This document shows, piece by piece, positions 17,128 through 24,431 of a stretch of DNA of 33,657 nt (its first letter is position 1; every line of letters starts with the position of its first letter). The position numbers were made by a program, and so were the translations under genes. Below the pieces are notes generated by a model. It made no database searches and was not told where the DNA came from. It was given only the letters and a program-made list of their open reading frames with translations. The stretch is from Nitrosopumilaceae archaeon (GTDB lineage: Archaea; Thermoproteota; Nitrososphaeria; Nitrososphaerales; Nitrosopumilaceae). The stretch covers positions 1 through 33,657 of the forward strand of contig JAJEHG010000006.1 in assembly GCA_022823825.1 (NCBI GenBank). Direction: 5' to 3'.

Positions 17128-17514
17128 ATGGCAAAGGCATATTACGTTAAATTCGAGACGCCCGAGGACCTGGTAAGCCCTATCCTGGAGGCGGTCCGCG
17201 TGGCCGCCACAAGCGGCAAGGTGAGAAAGGGCACGAACGAGGCCACAAAGGCCATAGAGCGCGGCACCTCCAAACTGGTGGTAATAGCAGAGGACGTGGA
17301 GCCCCCCGAGGTGGTGGCCCACCTGCCCATACTGTGCGAGGAGCAGGGGGCGGCGTACGCGTTCGTCCCCTCCAAGGACGACCTGGGCAAGTCCATCGGC
17401 ATCGACATCACGTCCGCGGCGGCGGCCATACTCGACCCCGGCGACGCCCAGCACATAGTCGACCAGGTGGTCGCATCCATAGCCAAGATAAAGGACGGCG
17501 CTGACGGCAAATGA
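17128..17514 (+). CDS. rpl7ae: Ribosomal protein L7Ae
   Basis: A kink-turn RNA-binding protein of the large subunit that also serves in archaeal box C/D and H/ACA ribonucleoproteins and RNase P. The family core is clear: [17 protein letters not shown] (RNA contact), [19 protein letters not shown], and [11 protein letters not shown]. Length (128) is typical. A TATA-like acttttaaaacc near 17066-17077 lies well upstream. The leader includes aaGGTGA about 10 bases before the ATG, so this transcript probably uses a ribosome-binding site. It heads a translation cluster and overlaps S28e by 4 bases (ATGA). Confidence 0.96.
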   Translation: MAKAYYVKFETPEDLVSPILEAVRVAATSGKVRKGTNEATKAIERGTSKLVVIAEDVEPPEVVAHLPILCEEQGAAYAFVPSKDDLGKSIGIDITSAAAAILDPGDAQHIVDQVVASIAKIKDGADGK

Positions 17515-17765
17515 GCGCGGCGGACTCGTCAAGCAGCGGCAGCTCAAAGCAGGCCATGGCGTCTGCTGACGACGTCGTCCAGTCAGAGGTGATACAGATA
17601 GTAGGCAGGACCGGAATAGCAGGCGAGGTCATACAGGTCAGGGTGCGCATACTGACCGGCAAGGACAGGGGGCGCATACTGACCAGGAACGTAAAGGGCT
17701 CCATCAGGACCGGCGAGATACTCATGCTGAGGGAGACAGAGCGCGAGGCCAAGAAGATAAAGTAG
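17511..17765 (+). CDS. rps28e: Ribosomal protein S28e
   Basis: A small-subunit OB-fold protein near the mRNA exit region. Residues 25-84 match the family ([49 protein letters not shown]). The first 20 or so residues are a Ser/Ala-rich extension not expected in S28e, another instance of low-complexity sequence added to a core protein in this window. The start overlaps the L7Ae stop as ATGA, which supports the extended N-terminus through translational coupling. Confidence 0.94.
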   Translation: MSAADSSSSGSSKQAMASADDVVQSEVIQIVGRTGIAGEVIQVRVRILTGKDRGRILTRNVKGSIRTGEILMLRETEREAKKIK

Positions 17766-17784
17766 CCAGAGAGGTAGTGATGAG

Positions 17785-17985
17785 ATGAGCCTACTTGTAA
17801 AGCCGTGCAGCTTTTGCGACAGGTCCGTCCCAAAGGGCTCCGGTACCATGCTTGCAAAGAACGACGGCACCGTCCTGTGGTTCTGCTCCTCAAAGTGCAA
17901 GAAGAACGCGCTAGAGCTGAAGAGGGACCCGCGCAAGCTAAAGTGGACGAAAAAGTACGTAAAGGGCGGAATCAAAAGAAAGTAA
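17785..17985 (+). CDS. rpl24e: Ribosomal protein L24e
   Basis: A 66-residue zinc-ribbon protein of the large subunit. The zinc ligands are CSFC (8-11) and CSSKCKK, with GTMLAKNDGTVLWFC between them and the RDPRKLKWTKKY C-terminal part typical of the family. It lies 19 bases after S28e. A gagaggtagtga stretch just before the ATG can act as ribosome-binding site. Its length is normal for archaeal L24e. Confidence 0.95.
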   Translation: MSLLVKPCSFCDRSVPKGSGTMLAKNDGTVLWFCSSKCKKNALELKRDPRKLKWTKKYVKGGIKRK

Positions 17986-18024
17986 TAGTCGTACATGGCG
18001 GCACCACGCGAGGGATGATATGAG

Positions 18025-18441
18025 ATGACCACTACTGCTACCGAGAGGACTCTGTTCATAGTAAAGCCGGACGCCGTGTCCAGGAACCTCACGGGCTCCA
18101 TAATAGCAAGGTTCGAGCAGAAGGGCTTTAGGATCACGCACCTGAAGATGTTCCAGTTCACGGAACAGCAGGCCGAGCAGTTCTACAAGGTGCACAGCGA
18201 AAAGCCGTTCTTCGGCGAGCTGGTCTCGTTCATATGCTCGGGGCCGGTGGTGGCGGCAGTCATAGAGGGCGGGCACGCCGTACCGACAGTGCGCACCATG
18301 ATAGGGGCCACAAAGTCGTTTGAGGCCCAGCCGGGCTCCATACGCGGCGACTACGGCCTGGGATTCACGGACAACATCATACACGCGTCGGACTCGGGGG
18401 AGAGTTTCGAGCACGAATCGAGGGTGGTCTTTGGTGGGTGA
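18025..18441 (+). CDS. ndk: Nucleoside diphosphate kinase
   Basis: It transfers the terminal phosphate of ATP to other nucleoside diphosphates through a phosphohistidine. The catalytic His120 sits in NIIHASDS. The conserved GATKSFEAQPGSIRGDYG precedes it, and TLFIVKPDAV opens the fold. At 138 residues it is full length. The position between L24e and aIF5B is a conserved archaeal arrangement and suggests co-transcription. The ATG at 18025 follows a gagggatgat stretch. Confidence 0.96.
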   Translation: MTTTATERTLFIVKPDAVSRNLTGSIIARFEQKGFRITHLKMFQFTEQQAEQFYKVHSEKPFFGELVSFICSGPVVAAVIEGGHAVPTVRTMIGATKSFEAQPGSIRGDYGLGFTDNIIHASDSGESFEHESRVVFGG

Positions 18442-18450
18442 TGCAGCACG

Positions 18451-20292
18451 TTGCCAGCCACCCAGAAAGGAGAGCAGGCCCCGGAAGGGGAGGCCGTACG
18501 CCAGCCAATAGTGGCCGTTCTAGGCCACGTCGACAGCGGCAAGACCTCGCTGCTTGACCGCATACGCGGCACCGGAGTGCAGGGCAGGGAGGCAGGCGGC
18601 ATCACGCAGCACATCGGCGCGAGCTTTCTGCCCATTGACGTCATACGGGACATGTGCGGGCCCGCCATTTACGGCCGGCTCGAGTCGCAGACGGGCAGCC
18701 CGATCCCGGGCATACTGGTAATCGACACGCCCGGCCACGAGGTGTTCACGAACCTGAGGTCCAGGGGCGGCTCGGCGGCAGACATCGCCGTTCTTGTGGT
18801 CGACGCAAACCGGGGCTTCCAGCCGCAGACGACTGAGAGCCTCAAGATACTCGGCGAGCGCAAGGTCCCCTTTGTCATAGCCCTCAACAAGTGCGACCAG
18901 ATATCCGGGTGGCGCCAGACGGAGTCTACGTACATATCGCAGGCCCTAAAGGAGCAGGATCCGTCGGTGCAGGCCGACCTGGACCAGAAGATATACGATG
19001 TAGTCGGCACCCTTTCGGTCAGGGGGTACAAGGCAGAGGCGTTCAGCCGCGTGCGGGACTTTAAGAGCGAGGTTGCAATAGTGCCGATATCTGCCAGGAG
19101 CGGGGTTGGCATACCCGAGCTGCTCGGCGTGCTCGTGGGGCTGACCCAGCAGTACCTGCAGAAAAAGCTGGGCGTGTCAGGCAAGGAGCCCCGCGGGATG
19201 ATACTCGAGGTAAACGACGAGGTGGGGCTGGGGCCCTCTGCCAACGTCATACTCATCGACGGGTCTATGGGAAAGGACGACATTATAGTGGCCGCCAGGC
19301 GCGACTCTGTCGCGGTGGCAAAGCCCAAGGCGATCCTGCTTCCAAAGGCGCTCGACGAGATGCGCGACCCGCGCGACAAGTTCACGCCGGTCAGCCGGGT
19401 CGACGCGGCGGCGGGCCTGAAGATAACGTCGCCTGAGCTTGACGGCGTGCTGCCCGGCAGCACCCTGTACGTGGCGTCGGGGGACACTGCGGAGTCCGAC
19501 GCCAAGAGGTACGCGGAGATGATAAAGTCCGAGATGGAGTCCGTGTTCGTCGACGACACGCAGACTGCAAGCGGCGTCATACTGAGGTGCGACACCATAG
19601 GGTCCCTTGAGGCCACGTCGTCCATGCTCCGGGACGCGGGCGTCGCCGTCTCAAAGGCCGACATCGGGCCCGTCAACAGGCGCGATATAGTGCAGGCCAA
19701 GGCGATAAAGGAGAAGGACAGACATTTGGGCGTCATACTCGCGTTCAACGTGAAAGTGTTACCGGACGCGAAAGAGGAGGCCGACACGGCGCACATACGG
19801 ATCTTCGAGGACAGGGTGATCTACAGCATGATAGACTCGTACAACGCGTGGGTGTCGGAGGACACGGCGGATCAGGAGAACGCCATATTCTCAGAAATGA
19901 CGCCGGTCGCAAAGTTCACCTTTCTAAAGGACATGGCGTTCCGCAACAGCAACCCGGCCGTGTTCGGCATACGTGTCGACGTGGGGACGCTCCGCCAAAA
20001 GGCGCCGTTCATGAGCGAGTCGGCAAGGAGGATAGGTACCATACACCAAATGCAGCTTGACAAGAAGACCGTGCCTGCAGCGTCGGCGGGCCAGGAGGTG
20101 GCGTGCTCCGTCAACGACGTGGCCATAGGCAGGCAGGTGACGGAGGGCTCCACGTACTATACTGCGCCCTCCTCAAGGGAGGCAAAGGAGCTGCAGAACA
20201 GGTTCTGGAGCAGGCTGAGCGCAGAGGAGCAGCAGGTGCTCGAGGATATAGTGCGGATGCAGCGCGAAAAGGATCCCGCGTACGCGTACTGA
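18451..20292 (+). CDS. infB: Translation initiation factor aIF5B (IF-2 homologue)
   Basis: A GTPase that promotes ribosomal subunit joining in initiation. The G motifs are complete: G1 GHVDSGKT (25-32), switch I GGITQHIGA near 49, G3 DTPGHE, G4 NKCD and G5 SARSG. The later domains II-IV are present (RGMILEVNDEVGLG, then PAVFGIRVDVGTLRQKAPFM and the C-terminal helix LSAEEQQVLEDIVR). At 613 residues it is a normal archaeal size with no intein. It begins with TTG, 9 bases after the ndk stop. An ATG at 18441 is in a different frame and cannot be used. Confidence 0.96.
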   Translation: MPATQKGEQAPEGEAVRQPIVAVLGHVDSGKTSLLDRIRGTGVQGREAGGITQHIGASFLPIDVIRDMCGPAIYGRLESQTGSPIPGILVIDTPGHEVFTNLRSRGGSAADIAVLVVDANRGFQPQTTESLKILGERKVPFVIALNKCDQISGWRQTESTYISQALKEQDPSVQADLDQKIYDVVGTLSVRGYKAEAFSRVRDFKSEVAIVPISARSGVGIPELLGVLVGLTQQYLQKKLGVSGKEPRGMILEVNDEVGLGPSANVILIDGSMGKDDIIVAARRDSVAVAKPKAILLPKALDEMRDPRDKFTPVSRVDAAAGLKITSPELDGVLPGSTLYVASGDTAESDAKRYAEMIKSEMESVFVDDTQTASGVILRCDTIGSLEATSSMLRDAGVAVSKADIGPVNRRDIVQAKAIKEKDRHLGVILAFNVKVLPDAKEEADTAHIRIFEDRVIYSMIDSYNAWVSEDTADQENAIFSEMTPVAKFTFLKDMAFRNSNPAVFGIRVDVGTLRQKAPFMSESARRIGTIHQMQLDKKTVPAASAGQEVACSVNDVAIGRQVTEGSTYYTAPSSREAKELQNRFWSRLSAEEQQVLEDIVRMQREKDPAYAY

Positions 20293-20324
20293 CGCGTTAT
20301 CCGGAAGAAAGAGGTGTCATGCAG

Positions 20325-20819
20325 TCACGGGGAGGGGGAGGCGGCTGCGCGGCACATCGAGTCGAGCGCGTCCCGTCCGACCGCGCCGGCCACTCGGGAT
20401 ACAGGGGCGCCCGACCGGAACATGACAAAGGTCGGAATCGAGCTTATGGAGAGGCGGGCAGCCACGTCCGGGCACTCGTCCACGTTGACCCGGGCAAACG
20501 TGATGCCGGGGTGCGACGCGGAGAGGTCCTCGAATATGGGGTGCATCGCCCTGCAGGGCCCGCACCACTGGGCCCAAAAGTCGACGAGCGTCGGGCGGGG
20601 GGAGGACACCGTACTTGCAAAGGTGGCAGACGACAGGTTTTCAACGCCGCGGCGGGCTTCCTGATGGGGGTGTTGCTGCTGCTGGTGTCCCTGCTCCCTG
20701 CCGCGCTGCGCGCTAATCATGTCCTGCAGCTTTTTGCGCTTTAACCTCTCAAGCTCGGGATCGTCCGCGCCGTTGTCACTGCCGTCGCCCGAGCCAGCAC
20801 CGCTCACCATGGCAGCCAT
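20325..20819 (-). CDS. Thioredoxin with charged N-terminal extension
   Basis: A thiol-disulfide oxidoreductase. The active site WCGPC is at residues 85-89 and the cis-proline loop SISSIPTF follows. VDFWAQ and the C-terminal FRSGAPVSRVAGAVG complete the fold. The first 55 residues are not part of thioredoxin. A DDPELERLKRKKLQDMIS helix resembles the start of PDCD5-type nucleic-acid-binding proteins, then comes a Gln/His-rich linker. The open frame could start at 20891, but that would overlap the upstream zinc-ribbon gene. The ATG at 20819 begins 8 bases after that gene's stop and is preferred. It converges with aIF5B, 32 bp away. Confidence 0.88.
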   Translation of the reverse strand: MAAMVSGAGSGDGSDNGADDPELERLKRKKLQDMISAQRGREQGHQQQQHPHQEARRGVENLSSATFASTVSSPRPTLVDFWAQWCGPCRAMHPIFEDLSASHPGITFARVNVDECPDVAARLSISSIPTFVMFRSGAPVSRVAGAVGRDALDSMCRAAASPSP

Positions 20820-20827
20820 ACACCGTC

Positions 20828-20977
20828 CTAGGAGTCGCCCTGATCCTTTACGGAGATCCGCTCGTACCGCCGCGACCGGCATATGGGGCACTGGTCGATA
20901 TACTTGGTAAAGCTCACAGAAGAGTACGCGATCCCGCAGTTGCCGCAGATGCGCAGGTTCCTTGAGAGCTTGCCCAT
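20828..20977 (-). CDS. Small zinc-ribbon protein (49 residues)
   Basis: A short gene reading MGKLSRNLRICGNCGIAYSS at its start. Two knuckles, CGNC (11-14) and CPIC (30-33), form a plausible zinc ribbon. A basic tail RSRRYERIS follows. An attttaat TATA-like element on the minus strand near 21000-21008 lies about 27 bp before the ATG. Coding character and Cys spacing support a real gene despite its size. It directly precedes the thioredoxin gene, with 8 bases between, and both are probably transcribed from this promoter. Nucleic-acid binding or a redox-sensitive zinc site is possible; no function is assigned. Confidence 0.75.
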   Translation of the reverse strand: MGKLSRNLRICGNCGIAYSSVSFTKYIDQCPICRSRRYERISVKDQGDS

Positions 20978-21107
20978 GGCGCGGCGGCCACGCATTGTGA
21001 TTAAAATCTACTGATTGGTCAGGAGGCGGCCGATGTGACGGGAAAGACGGGCAACGCGGCGGGGTGGAACGGGACTACTGTTGTTGTTGTGATGGTCGCG
21101 TATACGC

Positions 21108-24100
21108 CTACCCGTTATTTACGATCGTGCAGACGCCCTCGATCAGCTTCGTGCCGGGCCCGCATATGCCGTACTGCTTTGCAGGCGGCTCGCTTTCCTC
21201 CGCATCAGGTTCCGGCAGCCCTACCGCATGGTATATCGAAAAGTATTCCGAGTAGTGCGCGTCAAACCACTCCTTGTATGAGGGCTCCGCGTTGTACCTG
21301 TCCACGTAGGTCTGGGGGTCGACTGCCGGGTCGACGAACGGCGCGGGGATCTCAAACAGCCCTACCGCCCTGTGTATGGTTTGGTATTCGTCAGCATAGT
21401 TCGCATCAAACCACTCCTTGTACGAGGGCTCCGCGTTGTACCTGTCCACGTAGGTCTGGGGGTCTACTGACGGGTCGACGAACGGCGCGAGCGGGACGTC
21501 AAGCCTGAGGTCAGAGCGCTCGGGCTCACCCGTTGGCTCCTTTGGATCGGCGTCATCCCGAGTCGGCTCGGGGGTGGCGGTGGTCGTGTCGGTACCATCA
21601 TCGTCGTCGCCGGCAACGGCTACGCCGGAAGCGTCATCCACTGCGGCGGCGGGATCGTCGAGTCCCACGGCATGGTATATGGAATCATACTCCGAGTAGT
21701 GCGCGTCAAACCACTCCTTGTAAGAGGGCTCCGCGTTGTACCTGTCCACGTAGGTCTGGGGGTCGGCCGACTCGTCTACGAAACCGGCGGGCACCTGCAG
21801 CACGCCCACCGCGCCGTATATGGAGCCGTACTCTGCAAGGTAGTTCGCGTCAAACCACTCCTTGTACGAGGGCTCCGCGTTGTACCTGTCCACGTAGGTC
21901 TGCGGGTCGACTGACGGGTCGACGAACGGCGCCAGCCCGGTGCCGGCGTCGGGCTGCTGCGCGTCATTTGACGCTTCGGGCTGTGCTTGCTGCTGCTGTT
22001 GTTGCTGCTGCTGCTCCACATCGGCATCCCGCACGTCGTTGACCTTTATGCGGACGGTCTTCGTGTCGCTGTGCTCGCCCCGGGCCGCCACGATGTCAAA
22101 CAAATACGTCTCGCCGCCCTGGTCGTACGAGGGCGTCCATGAGAAGGCCCCCGTCCGCGGCACGATGCTGGCCCCCTCCGGTTCGTCGCTAAGCGAAAAG
22201 CTGGCGCCGGAGGAGGCGTCGCCGGACGCCGTCACGATGAACGTCGCAGGCTTGCCCTCGTCTACTGTCAGCGAGCCGATCGAGTTTATCACCAGCCCCA
22301 CTATGCGGGCCTCGGCGGTGCTCTCGTTTGAGGCCCCGCTTTTCCCCTCCGCGTTGGTCGCGTATACGCGGTAGGTGTACTCTGAGCCGGACTCGAGCCC
22401 CCTGTGCGCGTACTTTGTTCCGGTCACGCCACTGGCAATCTCCGAAAACGAGGACGAGCCCTTCTTTTTGGCCTCCACCGTGTATCCGGTGACAGCCGAG
22501 TTGCCGTCATCAGCAGGCGGGCTCCAGGTTATGTCTATGTGCCTGTCGTTTACCGGCTTTGCGCTCACCTTTATCGGCGGGCTGGGCTCCGACACCGACG
22601 CAAACGCCACGAGATAGGGCTCGATTACGCCGGTGTGGAACGACGACTCGATCGCCCTGATCGTGACGGGCTCCGAGGGCGGCGTGCTTGCAGGCCCAAT
22701 CTGGGCGTACACGCGGAACGTGTTCTCCTTGTTCATCTCCACCGTGTGCCTGAAGGAGAGCTCGCTCCTGCCCACCTCTCCGTCCTCTATTGGGATATAC
22801 CGATTGCCGCCGGTCTCCTTTTCCACGACATAGCCGTTGAGCGGCAGCTTGAGCGTGTCTGAGGGCGGCAGCCATGTCATCTTTACATGGGTGGGGGACA
22901 TCGCCACGATGTCCACTATGGTGGGCTTGTTCGTCTCCGCAGGCCGTGCCGACGCAGTTATCGACGGGGCGCTGACGGCGTCCGTGCCATTGGAGATGGC
23001 AGAGACCCTGTAGGTGTAGGTGGTACCGGGGTCAAGGTTGGTGTGGTAGAGCGCCGTCGCATTCGTGCTGGTCTTTGCCGCGATCACCGTAAATTCGGTT
23101 ACGGAATCTCCTGTGGTGGCCCTGGACTTGTACTCTACTTTGTAGCCGATTATGGGTAGAACGGGATCTCCACTCTGTCTCGGCTTATCCCAGTCGACTA
23201 GTATGGATGTCGGGGAGATCGGGACTGCTCGGACGTTGCCCGGGGAGTTCGGCTTTAGGACGGTGGTGGAAGAAGAGGAAGTACCGGACTGCGATGAAGA
23301 TGAGGAGGATGAGGAGGATGAGGAGGATGAAGATGAAGTGGACTTTGTATCAAGTTTTATCACCTGCACGCGGTCGTTGCCGGTGTCTGCCACGTACAGC
23401 AGTCGCTCCTTCGTATCGATTGCAATCCCGTGCGGCGACTTGAACTTGCCGTCGTCGGTGCCGAAAGAGCCGTACTCGCCCACGTAGCATACTATATCAG
23501 TCAGGTTCTGCGTCCCGTCGGGGCACGACCCGCCTCCCCCTCTCTCAAGGAAGCTGAAGATCTGTATTCGGGCGTTTTCGGTGTCCGATACGTACAGCTC
23601 GCCCCTGTTGGGCAGAGTCTTCTTGTCTATTGCAAGTCCGGTCGGCGCGTTAAATGTGCCGTTCGTGGTGCCCGTGCCGCCAAACTCCCCCACGTAGCAG
23701 ATCCCAGGGGCTGCCTCCACCGTACCGTTGTGGCACTCTCGGTTCTCAGTCAGTATGCTGAATATGCCTATGCGGTCCTTCCCGGTATCCGACACGTACA
23801 GGTATCTGCCGAGCACATCCACTACGAGTCCCGAGGGATCCGACATGTCGGTCGTGTTGAATTTTCTAATGTCGTACTTGTACGTGCCGTCCGCGGAAGA
23901 GAACACGTGGATCCTGTCCCTGTCCTCATTAGATATGAACATCCTCTGGGTCGCCGTGTCCACCGCGATGTCCGTCGGTGTCGACAGCCTGTCCGAGGTG
24001 AACTCTCTCTCAAAGTCGCCGTCCTTGTCCACCACCTGGACCCGGTTGTTTCCCGTGTCAAGCACAAAAAAGAGGCGGTCAGGTCTTATGATCGATACCG

Positions 24101-24431
24101 GGTCGGAGAACTGCAGGTCGTTGCTGCCGGCGGAGCCAAACCGATCGTCAAACGAGCCGTCTCTTGAGAATATGCTGACCCGGTCCCCGTCCTTTTCCAC
24201 GACGTAAATGTCCCTGCCATTCTCACTCAGCTCGATATCGTAGGGGCCGTTGATTGCCCCGTCGTCTATATTGTCATCATCAAACATGTGGGAAAATTCC
24301 GGTGCGGCATAGACGCCAGACGCCAGCGATGCGGCTACAAGCGCGGCGACGGCGACAGCAACCGTGGCCGCGACCATATAACTCCCGGGTACCTGCAGGG
24401 CCCGCCCCGTGCTGTTGCGGCCGGCCTTCAT
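21108..24431 (-). CDS. Secreted multidomain surface protein: NHL propeller, FN3, Ig-like and 43-residue repeats
   Basis: A 1107-residue exported protein. A hydrophobic signal segment (about 17-42, ending ASGVYAAP) is followed by an NHL-type beta-propeller (55-360), with repeated LYVSDTGKDRIGIF-like blades. A serine run (365-390) leads to three fibronectin type III domains (about 397-497, 502-595, 617-710) and a putative Ig domain (711-800, SFSLSDEPEGASIVPRTGAF). Next are a glutamine run (807-815) and four copies of a PFVDPxVDPQTYVDRY repeat (834-1072). The end carries YGICGPGTKLIEGVC, a two-Cys module also found in the next gene. No C-terminal membrane anchor is visible, so retention may depend on partners. 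It overlaps the upstream gene by 4 bases (ATGA), so the two are co-translated. Likely a cell-surface adhesion or recognition protein; the role is inferred from architecture. Confidence 0.88.
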   Translation of the reverse strand: MKAGRNSTGRALQVPGSYMVAATVAVAVAALVAASLASGVYAAPEFSHMFDDDNIDDGAINGPYDIELSENGRDIYVVEKDGDRVSIFSRDGSFDDRFGSAGSNDLQFSDPVSIIRPDRLFFVLDTGNNRVQVVDKDGDFEREFTSDRLSTPTDIAVDTATQRMFISNEDRDRIHVFSSADGTYKYDIRKFNTTDMSDPSGLVVDVLGRYLYVSDTGKDRIGIFSILTENRECHNGTVEAAPGICYVGEFGGTGTTNGTFNAPTGLAIDKKTLPNRGELYVSDTENARIQIFSFLERGGGGSCPDGTQNLTDIVCYVGEYGSFGTDDGKFKSPHGIAIDTKERLLYVADTGNDRVQVIKLDTKSTSSSSSSSSSSSSSSSQSGTSSSSTTVLKPNSPGNVRAVPISPTSILVDWDKPRQSGDPVLPIIGYKVEYKSRATTGDSVTEFTVIAAKTSTNATALYHTNLDPGTTYTYRVSAISNGTDAVSAPSITASARPAETNKPTIVDIVAMSPTHVKMTWLPPSDTLKLPLNGYVVEKETGGNRYIPIEDGEVGRSELSFRHTVEMNKENTFRVYAQIGPASTPPSEPVTIRAIESSFHTGVIEPYLVAFASVSEPSPPIKVSAKPVNDRHIDITWSPPADDGNSAVTGYTVEAKKKGSSSFSEIASGVTGTKYAHRGLESGSEYTYRVYATNAEGKSGASNESTAEARIVGLVINSIGSLTVDEGKPATFIVTASGDASSGASFSLSDEPEGASIVPRTGAFSWTPSYDQGGETYLFDIVAARGEHSDTKTVRIKVNDVRDADVEQQQQQQQQQAQPEASNDAQQPDAGTGLAPFVDPSVDPQTYVDRYNAEPSYKEWFDANYLAEYGSIYGAVGVLQVPAGFVDESADPQTYVDRYNAEPSYKEWFDAHYSEYDSIYHAVGLDDPAAAVDDASGVAVAGDDDDGTDTTTATPEPTRDDADPKEPTGEPERSDLRLDVPLAPFVDPSVDPQTYVDRYNAEPSYKEWFDANYADEYQTIHRAVGLFEIPAPFVDPAVDPQTYVDRYNAEPSYKEWFDAHYSEYFSIYHAVGLPEPDAEESEPPAKQYGICGPGTKLIEGVCTIVNNG
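21216..21932 (-). repeat. Four coding copies of the 43-44 residue PFVDP-TYVDRY-EWFD repeat
   Basis: Copies lie at 21801-21932, 21660-21788, 21357-21488 and 21216-21344, in two adjacent pairs separated by an acidic Thr/Pro-rich linker of about 57 residues. Each has the core DPQTYVDRYNAEPSYKEWFD, then an aromatic tail ending AVGL or AVGV. Within each pair the first copy has the long form (ANYxxEY) and the second the short form (AHYSEY). Core nucleotide sequences are nearly identical, suggesting recent duplication or conversion. Confidence 0.9.

Noticed and set aside
21940-22020. CTG/TTG trinucleotide run suggestive of an expandable repeat locus
   Set aside because: It is in frame and simply encodes the Gln linker of the surface protein; interruptions by synonymous codons argue against ongoing expansion.
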